In this document: positions 1 to 4,621 of the stretch, piece by piece
How positions within the stretch are numbered: position 1 is the first letter of the stretch
Layout: each line of letters starts with the position of its first letter
From: Armatimonadota bacterium
GTDB taxonomy: Bacteria > Sysuimicrobiota > Sysuimicrobiia > Sysuimicrobiales > Humicultoraceae
Length of the DNA stretch: 5,086 nucleotides
Assembly (NCBI GenBank): GCA_016198805.1
Contig: JACQHU010000050.1
Location: 1 to 5,086, forward strand
Direction: 5' to 3'
Program-made: the position numbers and the translations under genes
The notes under the pieces: generated by a model
The model's input: the letters and a program-made list of their open reading frames with translations, nothing else
Told to the model about the DNA's origin: nothing
The model's database searches: none

Positions 1-187
1 GCGCCCGAATCTGCTGCAGCTTGCGTACGACGCCGGCGGTATGCTCGCGCTCCTCACCGCGCTCGATGCGCACCCAGGTGCTGCGGGAAATCCCGGTTTG
101 AGTCACCTCGTCGTAGGTGATCTCGAACACCTCGCGGAACAACTGCAACACGCGCGCGTCGGTCAACTCAGTGGCACGCACGACCAT
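1..187 (-). CDS. XRE-like helix-turn-helix protein, N-terminal part (cut by window edge)
   Basis: I translated 62 residues from an ATG at 187 to the window edge with no stop. The sequence resembles a Cro/C1 (XRE)-type helix-turn-helix. A first helix (about residues 9-22) leads to the stretch 'TGISRSTWVRIERGEE' (about 32-47), which matches the usual recognition-helix pattern 'tgiSrstlsriErGer', then to a following helix (about 50-61). That implies DNA binding in the cytoplasm; target and effector are unknown. The start was chosen because GGAGGG (198-203) sits 10 nt upstream. Two further in-frame ATGs lie upstream (214 and 229) but lack a good ribosome binding site. A perfect 17-bp dyad lies 46 bp upstream of the start, as expected for an autoregulated repressor. 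It could be a stand-alone regulator, a toxin-antitoxin antitoxin or a phage-type repressor; the missing C-terminus would decide. Confidence 0.6.
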   Translation of the reverse strand, partial: MVVRATELTDARVLQLFREVFEITYDEVTQTGISRSTWVRIERGEEREHTAGVVRKLQQIRA

Positions 188-224
188 GCGCCCGGCTCCC
201 TCCAAGTGTCTCATTCCCAAGCAG

Positions 225-249
225 AACATAGATGAGCAGGAAATGCTCA
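225..249 (-). promoter_or_regulatory. Operator-like 17-bp dyad and possible -10 box upstream of the HTH gene
   Basis: TGAGCA (233-238) and TGCTCA (244-249) form a perfect 6-bp inverted repeat with a 5-nt spacer, two bases upstream of a -10-like TATGTT on the minus strand (225-230). TTGAGC overlaps the distal arm, but its spacing to TATGTT is only 14 nt, so the promoter assignment is weak. A dyad of this size before an XRE-type gene is typical of an autoregulatory operator; that role is inferred. Confidence 0.4.
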
Positions 250-351
250 AGGAGGCGCAACCGCCGCCCTGGATTGCCGCGAATCACTTTCCCGACCTAC
301 CGTGAAGCTCGGCGGGTATTCGAAAGATATATGTGAATAGTAGCGAATTTC

Positions 352-386
352 TGGTGCCGGGAGTGGGATTTTTGAGTTACGCCCAC
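352..386 (-). pseudogene. Degenerate tRNA 3'-end-like remnant (Leu type?)
   Basis: Read on the minus strand, the segment ends in CCCACTCCCGGCACCA. This looks like the 3' half of a tRNA: a T-stem strand, a 7-nt acceptor strand TCCCGGC, discriminator A and CCA. The stretch before it contains GTGGG (382-386 on the plus strand), which pairs with CCCAC (363-367). The loop between them is 14 nt instead of 7, and contains ACTCAAAAAT rather than a TTCAAAT-type T-loop. No matching 5' acceptor strand GCCGGGA was found nearby, so this is not a working tRNA. Acceptor strands of this type are common in tRNA-Leu. It could be an attachment-site scar, a truncated tRNA or coincidence. Confidence 0.3.
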
Positions 387-433
387 GGCGGGTCAGGGTT
401 GCATAGAGCCGACGAACCAGCCCGGTCCTTTGC

Positions 434-454
434 GGGGCGGCGGTTCGCCTCCCC
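434..454. repeat. GC-rich hairpin in the spacer
   Basis: GGGG (434-437) pairs with CCCC (451-454), and GGC (439-441) with GCC (447-449), around a 5-nt loop with one C/T mismatch between the two stems. No T tract follows on either strand, so it is not a standard intrinsic terminator. It may be a folded part of a short transcript or simply GC-rich sequence. Confidence 0.3.
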
Positions 455-591
455 TAAGTGAGGAGCCGATGTTCTGGGGCACCGCCGAGACGGGAAGTAA
501 CCTTGAGTGGCCAGAGTGCGATCTTGCGGCGGCGGGTTCGACATCCTGCCCCACACGCATGCCCGGCAGCGGCCGAGAAATGCTGACAGCT

Positions 592-600
592 CTTATAGCA
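592..600 (-). promoter_or_regulatory. Extended -10-like box downstream of the tRNA
   Basis: The minus strand reads TGCTATAAG, an extended -10 (TGn plus TATAAG) very like the TGCTATACT that precedes the tRNA-Arg. I see no good -35 at 16-18 nt. If active, it would drive a leftward transcript into the gene-free spacer toward the HTH gene. Confidence 0.2.
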
Positions 601-629
601 CGTCTGGCTCAGTGCTTCCCCGTACGGCC

Positions 630-659
630 AAGGGACGCGAGTCGAAACCCGCGTCCCTT
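630..659 (-). terminator. Hairpin terminator candidate behind tRNA-Arg
   Basis: A perfect 10-bp inverted repeat, AAGGGACGCG (630-639) and CGCGTCCCTT (650-659), with a 10-nt loop, starts 12 nt beyond the CCA end of the tRNA. The run of T after the stem is only two bases long in the tRNA direction, so termination may be weak or helped by Rho. The arrangement is typical of tRNA transcript ends. Confidence 0.55.
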
Positions 660-671
660 CTGCATGTCTCC

Positions 672-747
672 TGGAGCGCCCGGAGGGAGTTGAACCCACG
701 ACCTACTGGTTCGAAGCCAGTTGCTCTATCCGCTGAGCTACGGGCGC
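672..747 (-). tRNA. tRNA-Arg (anticodon TCG), CCA encoded
   Basis: A full 76-nt cloverleaf can be folded by eye on the minus strand: acceptor GCGCCCG/CGGGCGC, U8 and A9, D-arm GCTC/GAGC with loop AGCGGATA, anticodon stem ACTGG/CCAGT with loop CTTCGAA, 5-nt variable loop, T-arm GTGGG/CCCTC with loop TTCAACT, then T73 and an encoded CCA (672-674). The anticodon is TCG, reading CGA and related Arg codons. A20 in the D-loop and C35 and G36 in the anticodon agree with known arginine identity elements. Two oddities are a T-T mismatch in the T-stem (50-64) and a T discriminator, where bacterial tRNA-Arg usually has A or G. It probably works in translation, but these deviations should be noted. Confidence 0.93.
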
Positions 748-760
748 CCGTTTCGATGCG

Positions 761-769
761 AGTATAGCA
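761..769 (-). promoter_or_regulatory. Extended -10 promoter element of tRNA-Arg
   Basis: The minus strand reads TGCTATACT, giving a TGn extension and a near-consensus TATACT -10 box that ends 13 nt before the first base of the tRNA. Transcription would start about 7 nt before the mature 5' end. No recognisable -35 hexamer is present, because the -35 region falls inside the GC hairpin at 772-800. Extended -10 promoters can work without a -35. Confidence 0.5.
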
Positions 770-771
770 TA

Positions 772-800
772 CCGCCCCGCGCCGAGGCCGCGCTGGGCGG
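772..800 (-). terminator. GC hairpin at the end of the copper operon
   Basis: CCGCCC (772-777) pairs with GGGCGG (795-800), and GCGC (779-782) with GCGC (790-793), around a 7-nt loop with one C/T mismatch. It is a very stable stem starting about 29 nt beyond the stop of the thioredoxin gene. In the operon direction it is followed by TATGCTATACT rather than a T tract, so it may block 3' decay or give partial termination instead of acting as a classical terminator. It also occupies the -35 region of the tRNA promoter. Confidence 0.4.
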
Positions 801-829
801 GATCCGGGAGGTCTGAGGCTGGCGGACCG

Positions 830-1378
830 TCAGCGTGCCAGCGCATCCTCGACGGACTCGGACCACCGGCGGAGATCGGTCACAACCCCGGGAAACTTGC
901 GGACGATGCGGCCCTGGCGGTCCACGAAGAACGTCTCCGGGACGCCGGTCAGGCCGTAGGCCTTGTAGACGGAGTTGTCCCTGTCCCGGACCGTCGGGAA
1001 CGTGGTCTTCGTCTCCTTGATGAACCGCTGCGCTTCGGGGATGAGGTCCTGCACGTTGACGCCGAGGATGATGACGCCGCGGTCCTTGTACTGCTGCCAG
1101 GTCGCCTCCAGGGCCGGCGCCTCGTCCCGGCACGGGACGCACCACGACGCCCAGAAGTTGATGACCACGACCTTCCCGCGCAGCACAGCGAGGTCGATGA
1201 TGCCCTCGCCATCCAGCCGGGGCAGGACGAACGCCGGCGCCTCGGGGGTCAGACCCCGCGCCAGCGCGACGCTGATCGATGCGGGCCGATTGGTTCGGAG
1301 CGTGACAAACGCGAGCAGCCCCAGGACCGCAGCCACGGTCCCGACCAGGGACGCCCGCTGCCAGGTGGTGCTGGTCAC
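830..1378 (-). CDS. Membrane-anchored CcmG/DsbE/TlpA-like thiol-disulfide oxidoreductase
   Basis: A 182-residue thioredoxin-fold protein. Residues about 9-27 form one hydrophobic segment after a short N-terminus, with no lipobox Cys, so it should be an uncleaved anchor with the catalytic domain outside the cytoplasm. The active site is W79-C80-V81-P82-C83 within 'VINFWASWCVPCRDEAPAL'. The cis-proline loop is G145-V146-P147-E148-T149-F150; this 'PETF' form is typical of CcmG/DsbE, while ResA/TlpA more often have 'PTTF'. Family members reduce apocytochrome c or copper-protein thiols. The start is GTG at 1378; a stop codon lies three codons upstream in frame, and the ribosome binding site is weak (AGGCGG, about 12 nt away). 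It follows the HMA chaperone gene by 16 nt, so it is the last gene of the copper operon. No cytochrome c maturation genes are visible, so a copper-linked redox role is likely but inferred. Confidence 0.88.
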   Translation of the reverse strand: MTSTTWQRASLVGTVAAVLGLLAFVTLRTNRPASISVALARGLTPEAPAFVLPRLDGEGIIDLAVLRGKVVVINFWASWCVPCRDEAPALEATWQQYKDRGVIILGVNVQDLIPEAQRFIKETKTTFPTVRDRDNSVYKAYGLTGVPETFFVDRQGRIVRKFPGVVTDLRRWSESVEDALAR

Positions 1379-1394
1379 TGAGTGCTACAACCGC

Positions 1395-1601
1395 CTAGTT
1401 CGCCGGATATCCGGCCGACTTCAGCGCCTCGCGGATCTTGGTCTCGTCCACCGAGGCGGGATTGAACTCGACCAGGACCTTCTTGGTCTGGAAACTGGCT
1501 TCGACCTTTGAGATCCCCGATAGCCGGCTCACCGCCGTGGTGACGGTGTGCACGCAGCCGTCGCAGTGAATCCTCGGGACGTCGAATGTCTTGGTGATCA
1601 T
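1395..1601 (-). CDS. Small HMA-domain copper chaperone (CopZ-like)
   Basis: A 68-residue protein consisting of one heavy-metal-associated domain with the beta-alpha-beta-beta-alpha-beta ferredoxin-like layout. The metal-binding loop is 'RIHCDGCV' with C13 and C16. The end 'IREALKSAGYPAN' matches the usual HMA C-terminus. Such cytosolic chaperones carry Cu(I) on two cysteines and pass it to the N-terminal HMA domains of CopA or to CsoR. Unlike the GMSCASC loops in the neighbouring CopA, the usual Met two residues before the first Cys is Ile and a His precedes that Cys, so metal preference could differ slightly. The ATG at 1601 has GGAGGAG about 11 nt upstream. It lies 78 nt after copA and 16 nt before the thioredoxin gene. 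A MerP-like or zinc chaperone is less likely given the operon. Confidence 0.87.
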   Translation of the reverse strand: MITKTFDVPRIHCDGCVHTVTTAVSRLSGISKVEASFQTKKVLVEFNPASVDETKIREALKSAGYPAN

Positions 1602-1631
1602 CGTCCGTCTCGCTCCTCCCTGAGATGGTAA

Positions 1632-1675
1632 CCTGCGCTTCGCCAGCCCGGCTCAGGCGTATGGCCTGGCGCAGG
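1632..1675. repeat. Inverted repeats in the copA-chaperone gap
   Basis: CCTGCGC (1632-1638) is complementary to GCGCAGG (1669-1675), and CGCCAG (1641-1646) to CTGGCG (1666-1671). The right arms overlap, so the two stems are alternatives. A fold here sits between the copA stop and the chaperone ribosome binding site and could influence differential expression or mRNA processing. No T tract follows. Confidence 0.3.
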
Positions 1676-1679
1676 TCTG

Positions 1680-4151
1680 CTAGCCCGGGACGGGCTGGTA
1701 CGCCCGCAGCCGCAGGCTGTTGCTCACCACTGTGACCGAGCTGGCCGCCATAGCCAGCGCCGCCAGCACCGGGCTGAGCAGCATCCCGGTGAACGGATAC
1801 AGGACGCCCGCCGCCACCGGAATCAGGGCCACATTGTACGCAAACGCCCAGAACAGGTTCTGCTTGATCGTCCGCATCGTCCGCCGGCTGAGCGCGATGG
1901 CCGAGAGCACCCCGCGCAGGTCGTCGCCGATGAGCACGATGCCGGCCGACTCCATGGCCACGTCCGTCCCGGCGCCGATGGCGATGCCCAGGTCGGAGGT
2001 GGCCAGCGCCGGCGCGTCGTTGATGCCGTCCCCCACCATGGCCACCAGGTGCCCTTCCCGCTTCAGGGCCTCGATATACGCCGCCTTCTCGTCGGGCCTG
2101 ACCTCGGCCAGGACGCGGTCGACGCCAACCTGCCGGGCGATGGCCTCTGCCGTCCGGCGGTTGTCGCCCGTCAGCATGATGACCTGCAGGCCCATCTCAC
2201 GCAGCGCGGCGACGACCTCACGGCTGTTGGGCTTCAGCGTGTCCGCCACGCCGATGATCCCGGACGGCTGTCCGTCAACGGTCACCAGCAAGGGTGTCTT
2301 CCCCTCCCCCGCCAGGGCCTCGGCCCGCGCCTCCGGGCCATCCAGGGCGATGCCCTGGCGGGCCATCAGAGCCGCGTTCCCGGCCAGCACCTGATGGCCG
2401 TCGACTGTCGCCTCGATCCCGTGGCCAGGGACCGCCTCAAAGGTGGAGGCGTCCGCCAGGGCCACGCCCCGGCTCTGCGCGTGAGCCACGATGGCCTCCC
2501 CGATGGGGTGCTCGGAGCCACGCTCCGCCGATGCCACCAGACGGAGCAGCGTGGCTTCGTCGAATCCGTTGGCCGGGACCACGTCGGTGACCGCGGGCTT
2601 CCCGCGCGTGAGCGTCCCCGTCTTGTCGAACACCACGGCCGTGATCCGGTGGGCGATCTCCAGGGCCTCGCCGCCCCGGATCAAGATCCCGGCCTCGGCG
2701 CCCCGTCCCGTGCCGACCATGATGGCTGTCGGCGTGGCCAGGCCCAGCGCGCACGGGCACGCGATGATCAGTACCGCCACGAAGTTCAGCAGCGCGTAGG
2801 TCAGTGCCGGCTGTGGACCGAACAGCAGCCAGACGCCAGCCGTCAGCAGAGCGATGCCGATGACCGCCGGGACGAAGTAGGCGGCGACTTTGTCGGCGAG
2901 CCGCTGAATCGGCGCCTTGGTCCCCTGGGCCTCCTCCACGAGCCGGATGATCTGGGCCAGCGCGGTGTCGCGCCCGACCTTGGTGGCGCGGAACCGGAAC
3001 GTACCGGTCTTGTTGATGGTCGCGCCGATGACCTCGTCGCCCTCGGCCTTCTCGACCGGCATCGACTCCCCGGTGATCATGGATTCGTCGACCGTGGAGC
3101 GGCCGGCCAGCACGAGGCCATCCACCGGGATCTTCTCCCCGGGACGCAGCACCACGACGTCGCCGACGCCGACCTCCTCCACCGGTACGTCCACCTCGAC
3201 GCCGTCCCGGACGACGCGGGCCGTCTTCGCCTGCAGGCCGACCAGGCGACGGATCGCCTCACTGGTGCGGCCCTTCGCCTGCGCCTCCAGGTAGCGTCCC
3301 AGGAGAATGAACGCGATGATGATCGATGCGGTCTCGTAGTAGACCGTGGGCTGCAGGCCGCTGCCGGTGAAGGCCTGCGGGAAGAATGTGGCGACGGCGC
3401 TGTACAGGTAGGCGGCCGAGGTGCCGACGGCGATCAGCGTGTTCATGTCGGCCGCGCCGTGCCGGAGCGCCGACCACAGACCGCGGTAGAACCGCCAGCC
3501 GGCCCAGAACTGCACCGGTGTCGCCAGCAGGAACTGCGCGACCCATGCATGGAGGATCTCCGGCGTCCAGATGTCGACGCCCATGTGCGGCAGGCTGCCC
3601 CAGAGGATGGGCACGCTGAGCAGGGCCGCGCCGACCAGCCTGGTGCGCAGGTGCTGTAGTTCGCGCGCGCGCCGCTCGGCCTCCCGGTCGACCGTGCCTT
3701 CCTCCGCGGACAGGGGTTCGTAGCCGGCGTCCCGGATCGCCCGACGCAGCGCCTCGGGCGACGCCACACCTGCGATGTACTCCACGGTAGCCCGCTCGCG
3801 CGCCAGGTTCACTGAGGCCTGCAGCACGCCCTCGGTGTGCCGCAGAGCGCCTTCGACCTTCTCGACGCAGGACGCGCACGACATCCCCTGGATCGGGATG
3901 ACCAGCCGCTCCCGGGGCACGGAATATCCCGCCCCGTGCACGGCGGCCACCAGGTCCTCCACACTGATCTTCCGGGCGTCGAAGGCCACCGAGGCCCGCT
4001 CCGAGGCAAAATTGACCTGCGCGGTCGCCACGCCCGGGGTCTTGCGGAGACCTTCCTCCACTCGGGCTACGCACGAAGCGCAGGACATACCCTCCACGGG
4101 CAGGTCGATGCGCTTCACGTCCGTCGATTTCAGGTCCGTCGTCGCTGGCAT
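1680..4151 (-). CDS. copA: Cu(I)-exporting P1B-1-type ATPase CopA
   Basis: An 823-residue ATPase that pumps Cu(I) out of the cytoplasm at the cost of ATP. Two N-terminal HMA domains carry GMSCASC at 21-27 and 89-95. The eight-helix membrane part begins near 170. The A-domain has TGES (360-363). The transmembrane copper site C465-P466-C467 lies in helix 6. The phosphorylation motif is D509-K510-T511-G512-T513, followed by the P1B nucleotide-binding H548-P549, then TGDN (661-664) and the hinge GDGIND (707-712). Y772-N773 in helix 7 and M801 with S805 in helix 8 complete the Cu(I) signature, separating it from Zn/Cd/Pb or Co transporters. All key residues are present and the length is normal. 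The ATG at 4151 has GGGAG 7-8 nt upstream. The gene begins 17 nt after csoR and is followed by a chaperone gene. Expression should be CsoR-controlled and copper-induced. Confidence 0.98.
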   Translation of the reverse strand: MPATTDLKSTDVKRIDLPVEGMSCASCVARVEEGLRKTPGVATAQVNFASERASVAFDARKISVEDLVAAVHGAGYSVPRERLVIPIQGMSCASCVEKVEGALRHTEGVLQASVNLARERATVEYIAGVASPEALRRAIRDAGYEPLSAEEGTVDREAERRARELQHLRTRLVGAALLSVPILWGSLPHMGVDIWTPEILHAWVAQFLLATPVQFWAGWRFYRGLWSALRHGAADMNTLIAVGTSAAYLYSAVATFFPQAFTGSGLQPTVYYETASIIIAFILLGRYLEAQAKGRTSEAIRRLVGLQAKTARVVRDGVEVDVPVEEVGVGDVVVLRPGEKIPVDGLVLAGRSTVDESMITGESMPVEKAEGDEVIGATINKTGTFRFRATKVGRDTALAQIIRLVEEAQGTKAPIQRLADKVAAYFVPAVIGIALLTAGVWLLFGPQPALTYALLNFVAVLIIACPCALGLATPTAIMVGTGRGAEAGILIRGGEALEIAHRITAVVFDKTGTLTRGKPAVTDVVPANGFDEATLLRLVASAERGSEHPIGEAIVAHAQSRGVALADASTFEAVPGHGIEATVDGHQVLAGNAALMARQGIALDGPEARAEALAGEGKTPLLVTVDGQPSGIIGVADTLKPNSREVVAALREMGLQVIMLTGDNRRTAEAIARQVGVDRVLAEVRPDEKAAYIEALKREGHLVAMVGDGINDAPALATSDLGIAIGAGTDVAMESAGIVLIGDDLRGVLSAIALSRRTMRTIKQNLFWAFAYNVALIPVAAGVLYPFTGMLLSPVLAALAMAASSVTVVSNSLRLRAYQPVPG

Positions 4152-4168
4152 GCGTACGCTCCCAGTGG

Positions 4169-4477
4169 CTATAACTTGCTCGACATCTCAAAGACTTCCA
4201 GCAACTCGGCGATGGTCCGCTCGCGCTCCTTGGGGTCGTTGGAGCGGATCGCCGTGGACGCGCAGTGCTCGAGGTGATCTTCCAGCACCATGGCGTTGAT
4301 GCGGTCGAGGGCCCGCTGGACGGCCAGGATCTGCCGCATGATGTCGACGCAGTAGGTCCCGTCTTCCACCATTCGCTCCACGCCGCGGACATGGCCCGCG
4401 ACGCTGCGCAGGCGAGTCACGATCTTCTGGCGCTTTTCTGCCGACCCGTGTCGCGCGACAGGTCCCATCGCTTCCAT
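4169..4477 (-). CDS. csoR: Copper-sensing repressor CsoR (DUF156/CsoR-RcnR family)
   Basis: A 102-residue all-helical repressor that binds G/C-tract operators as a tetramer and lets go when it binds Cu(I). The family core is clear: 'TRLRSVAGHVRGVERMVEDG' (21-40), then C43, H68 and C72. The spacings (25 and 4 residues) match the Cys36/His61/Cys65 copper site of Mycobacterium tuberculosis CsoR. The third Cys argues against FrmR, and the N-terminus lacks the early His of RcnR. I chose the ATG at 4477, preceded by GGGGG at about 8 nt; an ATG at 4468 is also possible. The longest frame would start at a GTG at 4507, but that lies inside the operator repeat and adds residues absent from the family. 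It is first in the operon, directly behind a promoter and operator, so it should repress itself and copA. Confidence 0.93.
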   Translation of the reverse strand: MEAMGPVARHGSAEKRQKIVTRLRSVAGHVRGVERMVEDGTYCVDIMRQILAVQRALDRINAMVLEDHLEHCASTAIRSNDPKERERTIAELLEVFEMSSKL

Positions 4478-4499
4478 GGCCGCATCCCCCGCTTCTGGG

Positions 4500-4523
4500 A
4501 CCCCCACCCCCCAGGGAGGGGGT
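4500..4523 (-). promoter_or_regulatory. CsoR-type operator
   Basis: Half-sites ACCCCCACCC (4500-4509) and GGGAGGGGGT (4514-4523) are inverted repeats with one mismatch in ten pairs and a 4-nt spacer. Known CsoR-family operators are such G/C-tract palindromes flanked by A/T; here TATAC follows at once. The site begins a few bases past the predicted transcription start (about 4525) and before csoR, fitting repression by blocking polymerase. Protein identity and position agree, but binding is inferred. Confidence 0.8.
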
Positions 4524-4531
4524 ATACAGCC

Positions 4532-4560
4532 AGCATAGTCCTCCTGGGGAACGCCGTCAA
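4532..4560 (-). promoter_or_regulatory. Sigma70-type promoter of the copper operon
   Basis: On the minus strand a -35 TTGACG (4555-4560) is followed after exactly 17 nt by a -10 TATGCT (4532-4537). Transcription should begin near 4525, just at the edge of the CsoR operator, giving a leader of about 48 nt before csoR. This is the only strong promoter I see for csoR-copA-chaperone-thioredoxin. Confidence 0.75.
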
Positions 4561-4602
4561 GGCGGGGGGGACGCCGGCGACGCCGGGGCCGGTCCGGGGA
4601 CC
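4561..4602 (-). terminator. GC-rich inverted repeats after the deacylase gene
   Basis: Three short stems lie between the deacylase stop and the copper promoter: GGTC/GACC (4591-4594 and 4599-4602), CCGGC/GCCGG (4574-4578 and 4582-4586) and GGCG/CGCC around a G run (4561-4575). None is followed by a T tract in the deacylase direction. They may help end the upstream transcript, possibly with Rho, but could be mere GC-rich sequence. Confidence 0.3.
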
Positions 4603-4621
4603 GAATGTGTTAGGGACCGAA
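4597..4621. repeat. 9-bp direct repeat at the deacylase 3' end
   Basis: GGGACCGAA occurs at 4597-4605 and again at 4613-4621, where it encodes the last residues of the deacylase. The unit is short and may be a small local duplication with no function. Confidence 0.35.

Larger units (their letters stand above)
188..671. other. Long spacer without a convincing gene
   Basis: About 480 bp lie between the HTH gene and the tRNA-Arg. The open frames here are short, mutually overlapping, arginine/proline/serine-rich and without recognisable domains or good ribosome binding sites, so I treat them as chance. The stretch does hold several listed elements: an operator-like dyad, an AT-rich patch (about 314-352), a tRNA 3'-end-like remnant, a GC hairpin, an extended -10-like box and the hairpin behind the tRNA. 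I searched by eye for tmRNA, SRP RNA, RNase P RNA and common riboswitch cores and recognised none. Confidence 0.5.

Noticed and set aside
41..305. Plus-strand small open frames opposite the HTH gene
   Set aside because: The minus-strand frame has an HTH pattern and a good ribosome binding site; the plus frames show neither.
481..575. GGGTTCGAC-type segment (plus strand) suggesting a tRNA T-arm or tmRNA end
   Set aside because: No matching acceptor stem, anticodon arm or tmRNA tag reading frame could be assembled around it.
430..767. Several short overlapping frames on both strands in the spacer and across the tRNA
   Set aside because: They overlap each other and the tRNA, lack ribosome binding sites and have compositions typical of translated non-coding GC-rich DNA.
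2049..3659. A 536-codon open frame on the plus strand
   Set aside because: It lies wholly opposite copA, whose frame holds every P-type ATPase motif. The plus frame encodes Arg/Asp/Gly-rich sequence without domains, as expected for the antisense of a GC-rich gene.
3259..4392. A 377-codon open frame on the minus strand overlapping copA and csoR
   Set aside because: It is in another frame across two well-identified genes, with low-complexity Arg/Gly/Ala-rich sequence, so it is a GC-driven shadow.
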